From Anaerolineaceae bacterium (GTDB taxonomy: Bacteria; Chloroflexota; Anaerolineae; Promineifilales; Promineifilaceae): 64,000 bases of DNA. Numbering within the stretch: position 1 is the first letter of the stretch; every line of letters begins with the position of its first letter. The notes under the pieces were generated by a model. The model worked only from the letters and a program-made list of their open reading frames with translations, searched no databases and was not told the DNA's origin. Shown here piece after piece: positions 57,299-64,000 of this stretch. Made by a program: the position numbers and the translations under genes. The stretch is from contig PABI01000135.1 in the NCBI GenBank assembly GCA_002699125.1, positions 1 to 64,000 on the forward strand. The letters are read 5' to 3'.

Positions 57299-58408
57299 AT
57301 GACTAAAAACGGCAAAGACAAGTTACGGGTTGGTGTTATTTTCGGCGGGCGGTCGGGTGAGCATGAGGTGTCGCTCAACTCGGCGCAGTCGGTGATGCGT
57401 GCCTTGAACCCGGACAAGTACGAGGTGATCCCGATTGGCATCGACAAAAACGGCCGTTGGCTCACCGGTGACGTCGTGGGCACGCTGACCGAAGGTAAAA
57501 CCAGCCATCATGCCACCCTGCTGCCCGATCCCAAAGCAATGGGGTTAATGCAGCTGGATGAGGGTGAAAGTGTGGGATTAACGGCCGTTTCCCAACTCGA
57601 CGTCATTATCCCGGTGCTGCACGGCCCGTATGGCGAAGACGGCACAGTGCAGGGCTTGCTGGAGCTGGCCAACCTACCCTACGTGGGCGCGGGCGTGGTC
57701 GGTTCGGCCGTGGGCATGGACAAAGCGATCTTCAAGCACGTGATGGTGGCCAACGGACTGCCCGTCTTGCCCTGGCTGCTGGTGCAAAGTCATGAATGGC
57801 ACAAACGGCCGTATGACGTCATCGCCGAAGTTGAAGCCATTCTGGTTTACCCGGTCTTTACCAAGCCAGCCAATTTGGGTTCCAGCGTCGGCATCTGCAA
57901 ATGCAACAACCGCGACGAACTGCGCGCCGGGCTGGACGAAGCTGCCGGCTACGACCGCCGCATTGTGGTAGAGCAAGGCGCGCAAGTGCGCGAGCTGGAA
58001 GTCTCCGTGCTGGGCAACAACGATCCCGTTGCCAGCGTGGTGGGCGAGGTAAGACCCCGCCGCGATTTTTACGACTATGTGGCCAAATACGTCAGCGACG
58101 ACTCGGAACTAATCATTCCGGCGGATTTAACCGAGGCGCAAAGTGACGAAGTGCGCCGCCTGGCTGTCATGGCGTACAAAGCAATTGATTGCGCCGGTTT
58201 AGGCCGGGTGGATTTGTTATTGGATGTGGAAAACGGCCGTCTTTTTCTCAACGAAATCAACACCATTCCCGGCTTCACCCGCATCTCCATGTATCCCAAG
58301 CTGTGGGAAGCCAGCGGCCTGCCCTACAGCCAGCTGCTGGACAAGCTGATCGAGCTGGCGATTGAGCGACATGAAGAGAAGGAACAGTTGAAAAAAACCT
58401 ATAAGTAA
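57299..58408 (+). CDS. ddl: D-alanine-D-alanine ligase
   Basis: 369 aa. LRVGVIFGGRSGEHEVSLNSAQSVMRAL start, LHGPYGEDGTVQGLLELANLPYVGAGVVGSAVGMDKAIFKHVM, ATP-grasp core KPANLGSSVGICKCNNRDEL, and C-terminal FLNEINTIPGFTRISMYPKLWEASGLPYSQLLDKLIELA with the NEINTxPGF active-site motif. It makes the D-Ala-D-Ala used by MurF. Full length and standard motifs. FtsQ follows after a repeat. Confidence 0.97.
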   Translation: MTKNGKDKLRVGVIFGGRSGEHEVSLNSAQSVMRALNPDKYEVIPIGIDKNGRWLTGDVVGTLTEGKTSHHATLLPDPKAMGLMQLDEGESVGLTAVSQLDVIIPVLHGPYGEDGTVQGLLELANLPYVGAGVVGSAVGMDKAIFKHVMVANGLPVLPWLLVQSHEWHKRPYDVIAEVEAILVYPVFTKPANLGSSVGICKCNNRDELRAGLDEAAGYDRRIVVEQGAQVRELEVSVLGNNDPVASVVGEVRPRRDFYDYVAKYVSDDSELIIPADLTEAQSDEVRRLAVMAYKAIDCAGLGRVDLLLDVENGRLFLNEINTIPGFTRISMYPKLWEASGLPYSQLLDKLIELAIERHEEKEQLKKTYK

Positions 58409-58470
58409 GACGAGGGCTGAGCTTGTCGAAGCCCGGCCTAATCAGCCTTCGATAAGCTCAAGCTTCGTTG
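58409..58470. repeat. Spacer repeat before ftsQ (GAGCTTGTCGAAG type)
   Basis: GGGCTGAGCTTGTCGAAGCC on the left faces GCCTTCGATAAGCTCAAGC on the right, a typical CTTCGACAAGCTCAG-family spacer palindrome. A TTAGGCC-type centre lies between. FtsQ starts 14 bp later with no clear ribosome site. Confidence 0.65.
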
Positions 58471-58484
58471 GGTAATTTGCAATT

Positions 58485-59408
58485 ATGAAACGACGACAAA
58501 CACAGCAACGACGCTTACGTAAACAGCCTAAGATGCGGCGCATGGATTCGGCCGTGTCGATGCCCCGTTTGCGCGTGCCGAAGAATGCCCGTCGTCGCCG
58601 CCGACGTAACCAGGCCAAAGTACGGTTGCCGCTGGCCAGCCTGCGCCAGATTTTGCTCTCGGCGCGCTGGCTCAGCCTGGGCGTGTTGGCCCTCTCTATT
58701 TATGCTATGACGCTCATCGGCTTGGAAGAACGATTTTATCTAACGGCCATCCCGGTAGAAGGTGTCATTTCGGTGCCCGCTACAGAGGTCGTGCAGGCCA
58801 GCAGCCTGGCCGGATCGCACGTTTTTGCCGCCGATCCGGGCGCAGCGGCCCAGCAAATTATGGACCACGTGCCAGGCATCATCTCGGCTACGGTCACGCT
58901 GGGCTGGCCCAACCAGGTGCAAATCAACGTCACCGAAGATTCACCGATTGCCATTTGGGTCGAAGGCAGCAATCAATTTTGGGTTACCAGAAACGGCCGT
59001 CTCATTCCGGCCCGTTCCCAGTCGTTGGGTCTGCTCATGATTCAATCTGAAATAGAAACAGCCAATGGGGTGCCCAGCGAAACGGAAACAGTGGATGAGG
59101 CAAACAGTGAAGAACTGGTCGTTGAAACCAACAATCCGCATATTCGCTTTGTACCGCGCGACGTTTTGGCCGGGGCACTTCAGCTTAAGGAACTGCGGCC
59201 TAACATCGAGCGGCTCTTTTATCGGCCGTCAAGCGGATTGAGTTATCAAGACGGCCGTGGCTGGCGCGTCTTCTTCGGCAGCGGCACCGACATGCCGCAA
59301 AAGCTTGTGGTGTATGAAACCATCGTAGATGAACTGCTGGCACAGGGGCTAACCCCGCTGTACGTCAGCGTCAGCAACCAGGAAAAACCATACTACCTGG
59401 CGCAGTAA
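58485..59408 (+). CDS. ftsQ: Cell-division protein FtsQ (POTRA type)
   Basis: 307 aa. An Arg-rich cytoplasmic start (RRQTQQRRLRKQPKMRR, KNARRRRRRNQAKVR), one TM (ARWLSLGVLALSIYAMTLIGL, about residues 62-82), a POTRA domain (YLTAIPVEGVISVPATEVVQASSLAGSHVFAAD) and an FtsQ beta domain (IMDHVPGIISATVTLGWPNQVQINVTEDSPIAIWVEG). It should bind FtsL and the transpeptidase. The linker at 185-210 is acidic. Position between ddl and ftsA is typical. Confidence 0.88.
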   Translation: MKRRQTQQRRLRKQPKMRRMDSAVSMPRLRVPKNARRRRRRNQAKVRLPLASLRQILLSARWLSLGVLALSIYAMTLIGLEERFYLTAIPVEGVISVPATEVVQASSLAGSHVFAADPGAAAQQIMDHVPGIISATVTLGWPNQVQINVTEDSPIAIWVEGSNQFWVTRNGRLIPARSQSLGLLMIQSEIETANGVPSETETVDEANSEELVVETNNPHIRFVPRDVLAGALQLKELRPNIERLFYRPSSGLSYQDGRGWRVFFGSGTDMPQKLVVYETIVDELLAQGLTPLYVSVSNQEKPYYLAQ

Positions 59409-59429
59409 AACAGACTGGAGATTAGAGGT

Positions 59430-59536
59430 CGCACGAAAATCTCCGGTTATCGGTAAACGGTAATCGGTAAACAGCAAACCGGTTACCGACCACCATACAC
59501 GAAGTGGTCGCGCAGCGACATTACCGATTACCAAAA
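59430..59536. repeat. Composite spacer repeat before ftsA
   Basis: CGGTTATCGGTAAACGGTAATCGGTAAA faces ATTACCGATTACC; inside lies a 30-nt insert ACCACCATACACGAAGTGGT-CGCGCAGCGAC. The insert's reverse strand contains CGCTGCGCGACCACTTC, which recalls the CTGCGCTCACCACAAGCTT insert at 23734-23828. Confidence 0.55.
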
Positions 59537-59552
59537 AAGAGGGTATTGGAAC

Positions 59553-60767
59553 ATGGCAGACATTATTTTTGGACTGGACATTGGCACAACCAAGGTATGC
59601 GCCCTGGTCGGTGAGGTGCGCGAAGGCCGCCTGCAAATCATCGGTATGGGGCTGGCCCCGGCGCGCGGCATGCGCAAAGGCATGGTCATCGACGTCAGCG
59701 AGGCATCGTTGGCCCTGGCGCAGGCTGTGGAGCAGGCGGAGCAAACCTCCGGCTACGATCTCGCCCAGGCAATCATCAGCATGGCTGGCGAGCACATCAG
59801 CTCCACTAACAACAAGGGTATTGTGGCCATTGGTCGCAATGAGGCCGGTGTCGCCGTCAGCGACATTGAGCGTGCCCTGGACGTGGCCCAGGCCATTCCC
59901 GTGCCGCCCAACCGCCAAATTGTCCATCTCATCCCGCGCAACTACACCATTGATGAGCACGACGGCGTGCGCAACCCCATTGGGATGCACGGTTTTCGGC
60001 TGGAAGTGGAGACACATATTGTTACGGCCGCACGCCCGGCCCTGCAAAACCTCACCAGCTGCGCCGCCAACGTGGGTATCAACGCCAACGAGTTTGTGCT
60101 GAACGCCCTGGCCTCTGGCGAAGCGGTGCTGGACCCCAACGAGCGTGAAATGGGCGTCATCGTCGCCGACATCGGCGGCGGCACCACCGACATTGCCCTC
60201 TACATGCAGGGTAAAGTATGGCACACACAGGTGTTCCCCATCGGTGGCTACCACATCAGCAACGACATTGCCATCGGCCTGCGCGCCCCGTACGAAGTGG
60301 CAGAGCAGGTGAAAATTCAGTTTGGTGACTGCCGTCCCGACAAAATTGATCCTAACACGGTTTTCACCGTTGAGCCGTTTGGCGGCGAAAAGATTCAGGT
60401 GGGGCGGCAAGATTTGGCCCACGTTATTGAGGCCCGCGTCGAAGAGATTTTCCTGCACATATTGGAAGACGTGCAGCGTTCCGGCTACGATGGCTTGCTG
60501 CCGGCGGGCATCGTGCTCACCGGCGGCAGTGCTCAACTGCGCGGCATTACCGAGGTGGCCGAACGGGTGCTGAACGTACCGGCCCGTGTGGCCCAGCCAC
60601 AAAATCTGGTGGGCATGGTAGACCGGCTGCATTCGCCAGCCTTTGCTACCAGCGTCGGCCTACTGCAATGGGCCATGAGCGACAATCAAATTTACCAGCC
60701 CCGCACCCACAACCGGGAATGGGGTCGGAAGATGGGATCAATTTTGAAGGCACTTTTACCAGGGTAG
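59553..60767 (+). CDS. ftsA: Cell-division protein FtsA
   Basis: 404 aa, with AGAGGG before the ATG. Actin-like fold: DIIFGLDIGTTKVCALVGEV (phosphate 1), VIVADIGGGTTDIALYMQGK (phosphate 2, about residues 196-215), GIVLTGGSAQLRGI (adenosine) and the C-terminal amphipathic anchor (RKMGSILKALLPG). It attaches FtsZ filaments to the membrane. Position between ftsQ and ftsZ is standard. Confidence 0.97.
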   Translation: MADIIFGLDIGTTKVCALVGEVREGRLQIIGMGLAPARGMRKGMVIDVSEASLALAQAVEQAEQTSGYDLAQAIISMAGEHISSTNNKGIVAIGRNEAGVAVSDIERALDVAQAIPVPPNRQIVHLIPRNYTIDEHDGVRNPIGMHGFRLEVETHIVTAARPALQNLTSCAANVGINANEFVLNALASGEAVLDPNEREMGVIVADIGGGTTDIALYMQGKVWHTQVFPIGGYHISNDIAIGLRAPYEVAEQVKIQFGDCRPDKIDPNTVFTVEPFGGEKIQVGRQDLAHVIEARVEEIFLHILEDVQRSGYDGLLPAGIVLTGGSAQLRGITEVAERVLNVPARVAQPQNLVGMVDRLHSPAFATSVGLLQWAMSDNQIYQPRTHNREWGRKMGSILKALLPG

Positions 60768-60830
60768 TAACAACCGTAAACCGTAATCGGTTATCGGTTA
60801 TCGGTCGACTGATTACTGATTACCGACAAA
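60768..60830. repeat. Spacer repeat before ftsZ (CGGTTATCGG type)
   Basis: ACCGTAAACCGTAATCGGTTATCGGTTATCGG faces GATTACTGATTACCGAC as an inverted pair. Unlike most dcw spacers it is followed by a ribosome site (GAGGGG) before the ATG at 60844. Confidence 0.6.
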
Positions 60831-60843
60831 GAGGGGTAAAAAC

Positions 60844-61992
60844 ATGAACACAAAAACTGCAAAAATTCAAAGAATGCCAGAAACAGAAGGAAATGCGTTG
60901 ATTCGCGTGGTCGGGGTCGGCGGCGGTGGCAGCAATGCCGTCAACCGGATGATCGCCGAAGATATTGCCGGGGTGGATTTCATCGCCATCAACACTGACC
61001 AGCAGGCACTGATGGCCAGCCAGGCGCGGCAGCGGGTAGCTATTGGCGAACGCACCACGCGCGGGCTGGGCTCTGGCGGCAAGCCGGAGGTTGGCACCAA
61101 AGCGGCCGAAGAATCGGTGGAAGAACTGCATGAACTGCTGCAAGGCTCCGATATGGTGTTTGTAACCGCCTGCATGGGCGGCGGCACCGGCACAGGCGCC
61201 AGTCCGCTGGTGGCCAAAGTCGCCCGCGAAGAGGGCGCGCTGACGATTGGCGTGGTGACCAAGCCGTTCACCTTTGAAGGCTCGCAGCGGATGCGGGCAG
61301 CGGAAACAGGCATCGAGCAGCTAAAAGAGCACGTGGATACGCTGATTGTGATCCCCAACGATCGTTTGCTAGAAACGGCCGATCGCCGCCTCTCGCTCAT
61401 GGATTCCTTCAAACTGGCCGATGACGTGCTGCGCCAGGGCATCCAGGGAATCAGTGAACTAATCACCGTGCCCGGTTTGATCAACCTCGACTTTGCCGAT
61501 GTGCAAACCATCATGTCGATGGGCGGTGCGGCGCTGATGGCCGTGGGGCGCGGTAGTGGCGAAGACCGGGCGCGCATTGCTGCCGAAGAGGCGCTGGCCA
61601 GCAAGCTGCTGGACGTCACGATTGCCGGGGCGCGCGGCATTCTGTTCAACGTGACGGGCGGCAACAATTTGAGCCTGTACGAAATCAACCAGGCAGCGGC
61701 CATTATTCGCGAAACGGCGCACCCAGACGTGAACATGATCTTTGGTGCTGTTATTGATGAGGCGATGGAAGACGAAGTACGGATTACGGTGATTGCCACG
61801 GGTTTTGAACATGGCGCGCCCATGATGCGGCAGATGTCCCGCGCCGAAAGCAGGCTGCCGCAGCGGGAACCGGCACGGCAAACAAGCAGCCGAGTCACTG
61901 CCCCACCGGTAAGAGAAGAACGGGCGGAACGGCCGTCTTTCCAGGTAAACGATCTCGATATTCCGGCCTTCCTGCGCAAAAAGAAAGAGTAA
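60844..61992 (+). CDS. ftsZ: Cell-division GTPase FtsZ
   Basis: 382 aa. GVGGGGSNAVNRMI nucleotide loop, tubulin signature GGGTGTGASPLVA (about residues 118-130), T7 loop region NLDFADVQTIM, and a conserved C-terminal peptide VNDLDIPAFLRKKKE that binds FtsA. The disordered linker (SRAESRLPQREPARQTSSRV) is rich in Arg and Ser. GAGGGG precedes the ATG. A strong terminator follows, so it ends the dcw cluster. Confidence 0.98.
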   Translation: MNTKTAKIQRMPETEGNALIRVVGVGGGGSNAVNRMIAEDIAGVDFIAINTDQQALMASQARQRVAIGERTTRGLGSGGKPEVGTKAAEESVEELHELLQGSDMVFVTACMGGGTGTGASPLVAKVAREEGALTIGVVTKPFTFEGSQRMRAAETGIEQLKEHVDTLIVIPNDRLLETADRRLSLMDSFKLADDVLRQGIQGISELITVPGLINLDFADVQTIMSMGGAALMAVGRGSGEDRARIAAEEALASKLLDVTIAGARGILFNVTGGNNLSLYEINQAAAIIRETAHPDVNMIFGAVIDEAMEDEVRITVIATGFEHGAPMMRQMSRAESRLPQREPARQTSSRVTAPPVREERAERPSFQVNDLDIPAFLRKKKE

Positions 61993-62018
61993 CGGCATAG
62001 TTTCCCCTCTAGCTGTTT

Positions 62019-62057
62019 AGACCGTCAGGGCAGTTTAGCTCTGACGGTCTTTTTTTT
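62019..62057 (+). terminator. Terminator of the dcw cluster
   Basis: AGACCGTCAG (62019-62028) and CTGACGGTCT (62041-62050) form a 10-bp stem followed by seven T residues. Confidence 0.94.
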
Positions 62058-62155
62058 AACGGGATGGAGCAAATCGAACATGGTAGCATAATTTCGTTTA
62101 TAATAATCTCGTTCATGATAAAATTGGCAATGTATGATTCCACAGGATTTTAACT

Positions 62156-62566
62156 ATGCAAATTCAAATACCTGAAAATTTGTCTTCTCGCTTGCGGCAA
62201 TTAGCGGCACGACGCCGCGAGCCTGTTGAGAAAATTGTTGAAGATCGCCTGTTCACCGCTCTGGATGATGAACTGGACAATCTTCCAACAGATGAGCAGG
62301 CAGAACTCCGTGCCCTGCACCACTTGTCTGATGACGCCCTACGAGCCATTGCGGCAGAGCAAATGTCTGCAGAAAATCAGGCGCTTATGGCTCAACTAAT
62401 GACTGGGCAAAATAAAGGAACCCTGACTGAAGCAGAGCAGACGAAGTTGGCGGCATTAGTTGAACGAGGGGAGCAATTGATGTTGCGTAAGGCAGAAGCG
62501 GCCGCTATTCTGGTAAATCGCGGATTTGATGGCACACTTGCAGAACTCATGAACCCAAATGGCTAA
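62156..62566 (+). CDS. Small helical protein paired with an HNH endonuclease
   Basis: 136 aa. IPENLSSRLRQLAARRREPVEKIVEDRLFTAL resembles the ribbon-helix-helix-like start of short regulators. The rest is helical (AEQMSAENQALMAQLMTGQNKGTLTEAEQTKLAALVERGEQLMLRKAEAAAILVNRGF). The gene overlaps the HNH gene by 8 bp. Such pairs are common in Chloroflexota and cyanobacteria and may be addiction modules, with this protein as the antitoxin-like partner; this is inference. Confidence 0.7.
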   Translation: MQIQIPENLSSRLRQLAARRREPVEKIVEDRLFTALDDELDNLPTDEQAELRALHHLSDDALRAIAAEQMSAENQALMAQLMTGQNKGTLTEAEQTKLAALVERGEQLMLRKAEAAAILVNRGFDGTLAELMNPNG

Positions 62567-62981
62567 ACCATCCTGGCAGACTATTAAGCAGGTGGTTTAT
62601 GAACGTGCAAATGGCTGTTGTGAATATTGCTCAACGGCCGAAATCAACATTGGCCAGACACTGCACATTGAGCATATTGTTCTAGATACAGGAGACAAAC
62701 TGGAAAACCTTTGTTTGGCCTGCCCTAACTGCAATGTGAGCAAAGCGGCAGCGACAACGGCCGTTGACCCCGAAACAAACGTCACAGTCCAACTCTTTCA
62801 TCCACGGCACCAAAGTTGGGCTGATCATTTTGCCTGGAGCGAAGATTTTTCTGAAATTTTTGGTCTTACCCCTGTGGGCAGAGCCACCATTTCTCGCTTG
62901 AAGATGAATCGTCCCCGAATTGTTTTGGCGCGACAACGTTGGGTTCAGGCCGGGTATCATCCGGTAGTACAGAAGTCCTAA
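62559..62981 (+). CDS. HNH endonuclease
   Basis: 140 aa. VVYERANGCCEYCSTAEINIGQTLHIEHIVLDTGDKLENLCLACPNCNVSK is the HNH core: two CxxC metal knuckles (CEYC, CPNC), the His-Ile pair of IEHI and the Asn of NCNVSK. The C-terminal half (FHPRHQSWADHFAWSEDFSEIFGLTPVGRATI) is conserved in this small-gene family. A DNA-nicking role is expected. It overlaps the small protein by 8 bp. Confidence 0.85.
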   Translation: MAKPSWQTIKQVVYERANGCCEYCSTAEINIGQTLHIEHIVLDTGDKLENLCLACPNCNVSKAAATTAVDPETNVTVQLFHPRHQSWADHFAWSEDFSEIFGLTPVGRATISRLKMNRPRIVLARQRWVQAGYHPVVQKS

Positions 62982-63137
62982 TTTTTTCTCCGTATTTTCA
63001 CGCCAAAAAAAGACCAAAAACAGCCTAAATTGGCTCTTTTTTAAGCCCACACAGATGTTCTAATTCCATAATAACGGCCGTTTAACAGCAGGTTAACAAC
63101 CGTTTAATTTTTTAAGGTTACCCGCTCCCGTTTTAGC
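62982..63137. other. Spacer before the nrdR promoter
   Basis: AT-rich, with AGACCAAAAACAGCC and GGCTCTTTTTTAAG, a weak terminator for the HNH gene (stem AGCC/GGCT with U-tract). No gene is visible. One ACGGCCGT copy lies at 63075-63082. Confidence 0.35.
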
Positions 63138-63166
63138 TTGCTATGAAAACGGCCGTATGCTATAAT
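63138..63166 (+). promoter_or_regulatory. nrdR promoter
   Basis: TTGCTA (63138-63143), exactly 17 bp containing an ACGGCCGT copy, TATAAT (63161-63166). Transcript start near 63174. Confidence 0.8.
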
Positions 63167-63201
63167 GCCTCCCACTTGTACCAAATCTAGGGGGATTCGC
63201 A

Positions 63202-63246
63202 GTGCCAACCCCCATATATGGCGGCGACACGGCAAAAAGTTGGCAC
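63202..63246 (+). promoter_or_regulatory. Nested palindromes in the nrdR leader
   Basis: GTGCCAAC (63202-63209) and GTTGGCAC (63239-63246) form an 8-bp stem; inside is CCATATATGG at 63212-63221. NrdR boxes contain an ATATAT-like centre (aCAcWATATaTWGtgt), so CCATATATGG may be a degenerate autoregulatory site; the match is weak. Confidence 0.4.
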
Positions 63247-63290
63247 AGTCCCATATCTGGTTTTTTCCGGTCTAAAGGGAGACTTGCTGA

Positions 63291-63743
63291 GTGAAATGTC
63301 CATACTGTGATAATCAAAAAACGCGCGTTATCGACACCAGCCACGACGCACGCGGCGGCACGCGGCGGCGGCGGGTGTGCGATAAGTGCAAAGAGCGGTT
63401 CAGCTCCTACGAGCGCCCCATTTTGGCCACGCCGATGCTGGTGAAGCAAGACGGCACCCGCGAAGAGTTCTCGCGGGACAAGCTGATGGGCGGCATCAAG
63501 GTGGCCTGCGCCAAGCGGCCGGTGGCCGCCGCCGACATCGAGCGCATCGCGGGTGAAGTGGAGGCGGAACTGCAACAGTTGGGCAAGGCAGAAGTTCACA
63601 GCCATGTGGCAGGCGATCTGGTCATCAAAAAGCTCAAGGATTTGGACGAGGTGGCGTACATTCGCTACGCCACGGTCTACCTGGGCTTTGACGATCTGGA
63701 GTCGATTCGCAAGGAGATTGACCGCCTGCTCGAAAGCCGCTGA
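63291..63743 (+). CDS. nrdR: Transcriptional repressor NrdR
   Basis: 150 aa, GTG start. Zinc ribbon MKCPYCDNQKTRVIDTSHDARGGTRRRRVCDKCKERFSSYER with four cysteines, then the ATP-cone domain (LVKQDGTREEFSRDKLMGGIKVACAKRPV through VAYIRYATVYLGFDDLESIRKEI). It senses ATP/dATP and represses ribonucleotide reductase genes. The product of the next gene, of which only 43 codons are visible, may be the reductase it controls. Confidence 0.97.
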   Translation: MKCPYCDNQKTRVIDTSHDARGGTRRRRVCDKCKERFSSYERPILATPMLVKQDGTREEFSRDKLMGGIKVACAKRPVAAADIERIAGEVEAELQQLGKAEVHSHVAGDLVIKKLKDLDEVAYIRYATVYLGFDDLESIRKEIDRLLESR

Positions 63744-63870
63744 CGGCCGTTTTTGGCACTACAAACGGCCGTCTCCCCAAAAACCGAAATAAACCAATTT
63801 TTTCCCTAGCCTACGCAACAGAAAACACAAAAGCGGTGAAGTAAATCCAAAACAAGGAGATGGAATCTCA

Positions 63871-64000
63871 ATGGCTGAACAGCAGAATACGCAAGAAAAA
63901 GTGTTGACCAAAACCAACGGCACCAATGGTAGTAACGGTAAAAATGGCAAGTCTACCCATTTAGATGAGAGCAGCATTTATTTTAAGGTGGCCATTCCCC
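63871..64000 (+). CDS. Start of a gene cut by the window edge (possibly B12-dependent ribonucleotide reductase)
   Basis: Only 43 codons are present: MAEQQNTQEKVLTKTNGTNG, an Asn/Gly/Ser-rich linker, then STHLDESSIYFKVAIP. ACAAGGAGAT lies before the ATG at good spacing. No domain is visible. The position directly after nrdR makes a ribonucleotide reductase likely, and Asn/Gly-rich N-termini occur in some of these proteins, but the visible part does not prove it. Confidence 0.55.
   Translation, partial: MAEQQNTQEKVLTKTNGTNGSNGKNGKSTHLDESSIYFKVAIP

Larger units (their letters stand above)
180..63772. repeat. Dispersed octamer palindrome ACGGCCGT (about 110 copies)
   Basis: The coordinates give the first and last copy. 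ACGGCCGT, often within AACGGCCGTT, recurs on average every 500-600 bp in coding and non-coding DNA. I counted about 110 exact copies by eye. An 8-mer at near-balanced base composition is expected about once in this length. Inside genes it is read mainly as Thr-Ala-Val (ACG GCC GTT) or Asn-Gly-Arg (AAC GGC CGT). It is missing from some long genes (gltA 20299-21585, methylmalonyl-CoA mutase 33847-35529, VOC gene 997-1350). The pattern resembles cyanobacterial HIP1. Confidence 0.95.

Noticed and set aside
59349..61979. Long open frames on the minus strand opposite ftsA (427 codons) and ftsZ (370 codons)
   Set aside because: They mirror the codon structure of the plus-strand genes, have no ribosome sites or recognisable domains, and the plus genes are certain.
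63212..63221. Definite NrdR box
   Set aside because: CCATATATGG shares only the AT-rich centre with NrdR boxes and no second copy at the usual spacing was found.
1..64000. CRISPR array or phage genes
   Set aside because: No regularly spaced direct repeats with unique spacers and no phage structural or integrase genes were seen; the repeats here are palindromic and unevenly placed.

Overview
The window looks like a chromosomal stretch of a Chloroflexota bacterium (Anaerolineae/Caldilineae/Promineifilum-like). This is inferred from the content: a complete division and cell-wall (dcw) cluster with divergent MurG, an L31-HhH fusion next to L21/L27, many FG-GAP, TPR and threonine/proline-rich secreted proteins, and small gene pairs (NTase + small protein, HNH + small protein) frequent in that phylum. 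No rRNA, tRNA or CRISPR array was seen. The strongest sequence-wide signal is the 8-bp palindrome ACGGCCGT. I counted about 110 copies by eye, where one or two are expected by chance. It lies in genes (often read as Thr-Ala-Val or Asn-Gly-Arg), promoters and spacers alike.

Layout. 1-425: the end of a probable insertion sequence abutting a 5'-truncated RibD-C/DHFR-like gene. 431-10377: an accretion island of small detoxification or resistance-type enzymes (RibD-C reductases, VOC proteins, DinB/DfsB four-helix proteins, methyltransferase, DUF1697, DUF6157, two AraC regulators, an Asp-box propeller with a MoaD/ThiS-like protein). 10460-16409 (minus): NicO-type metal transporter, TPR lipoprotein-like protein, DUF4331 protein, anti-sigma factor and ECF sigma factor, a likely regulatory module. 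16674-26163: housekeeping genes (aspS, A-type Fe-S carrier, DUF2203, gltA, a CCA-adding-type nucleotidyltransferase, hpt, tdk, rpmE, rpmA, rplU) with a consensus promoter and an attenuator-like hairpin before rplU. 26295-37299: accessory genes, gene remnants, a PadR-controlled membrane/FG-GAP propeller operon, a methylmalonyl-CoA mutase large subunit, a truncated nucleotidyltransferase and a membrane protein/wHTH pair. 37513-43817: MurJ, an FHA membrane protein, a DUF1232 protein, a glycosidase-like lipoprotein, and a membrane protein with tandem effector-associated-type domains beside an Ig/TM/zinc-ribbon protein.

44085-62057 is the dcw cluster on the plus strand: mraZ, rsmH, ftsL-like, ftsI/pbp, murF, mraY, murD, ftsW, murG, cvpA-like, murC, murB, ddl, ftsQ, ftsA, ftsZ, then a strong terminator. 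murE is absent. mraZ has a promoter followed by four GTGG boxes at exact 10-bp spacing, the expected MraZ autoregulatory site. Most long spacers in this cluster are filled by different imperfect palindromic repeats that often run up to the start codon and leave no Shine-Dalgarno. The window ends with a small protein/HNH pair, nrdR with its promoter, and the first 43 codons of a further gene that may be a ribonucleotide reductase.

Dispersed palindromes are unusually dense, including one inside the coding frame of the nucleotidyltransferase gene. Functions are assigned from motif recognition only; no database search was possible.
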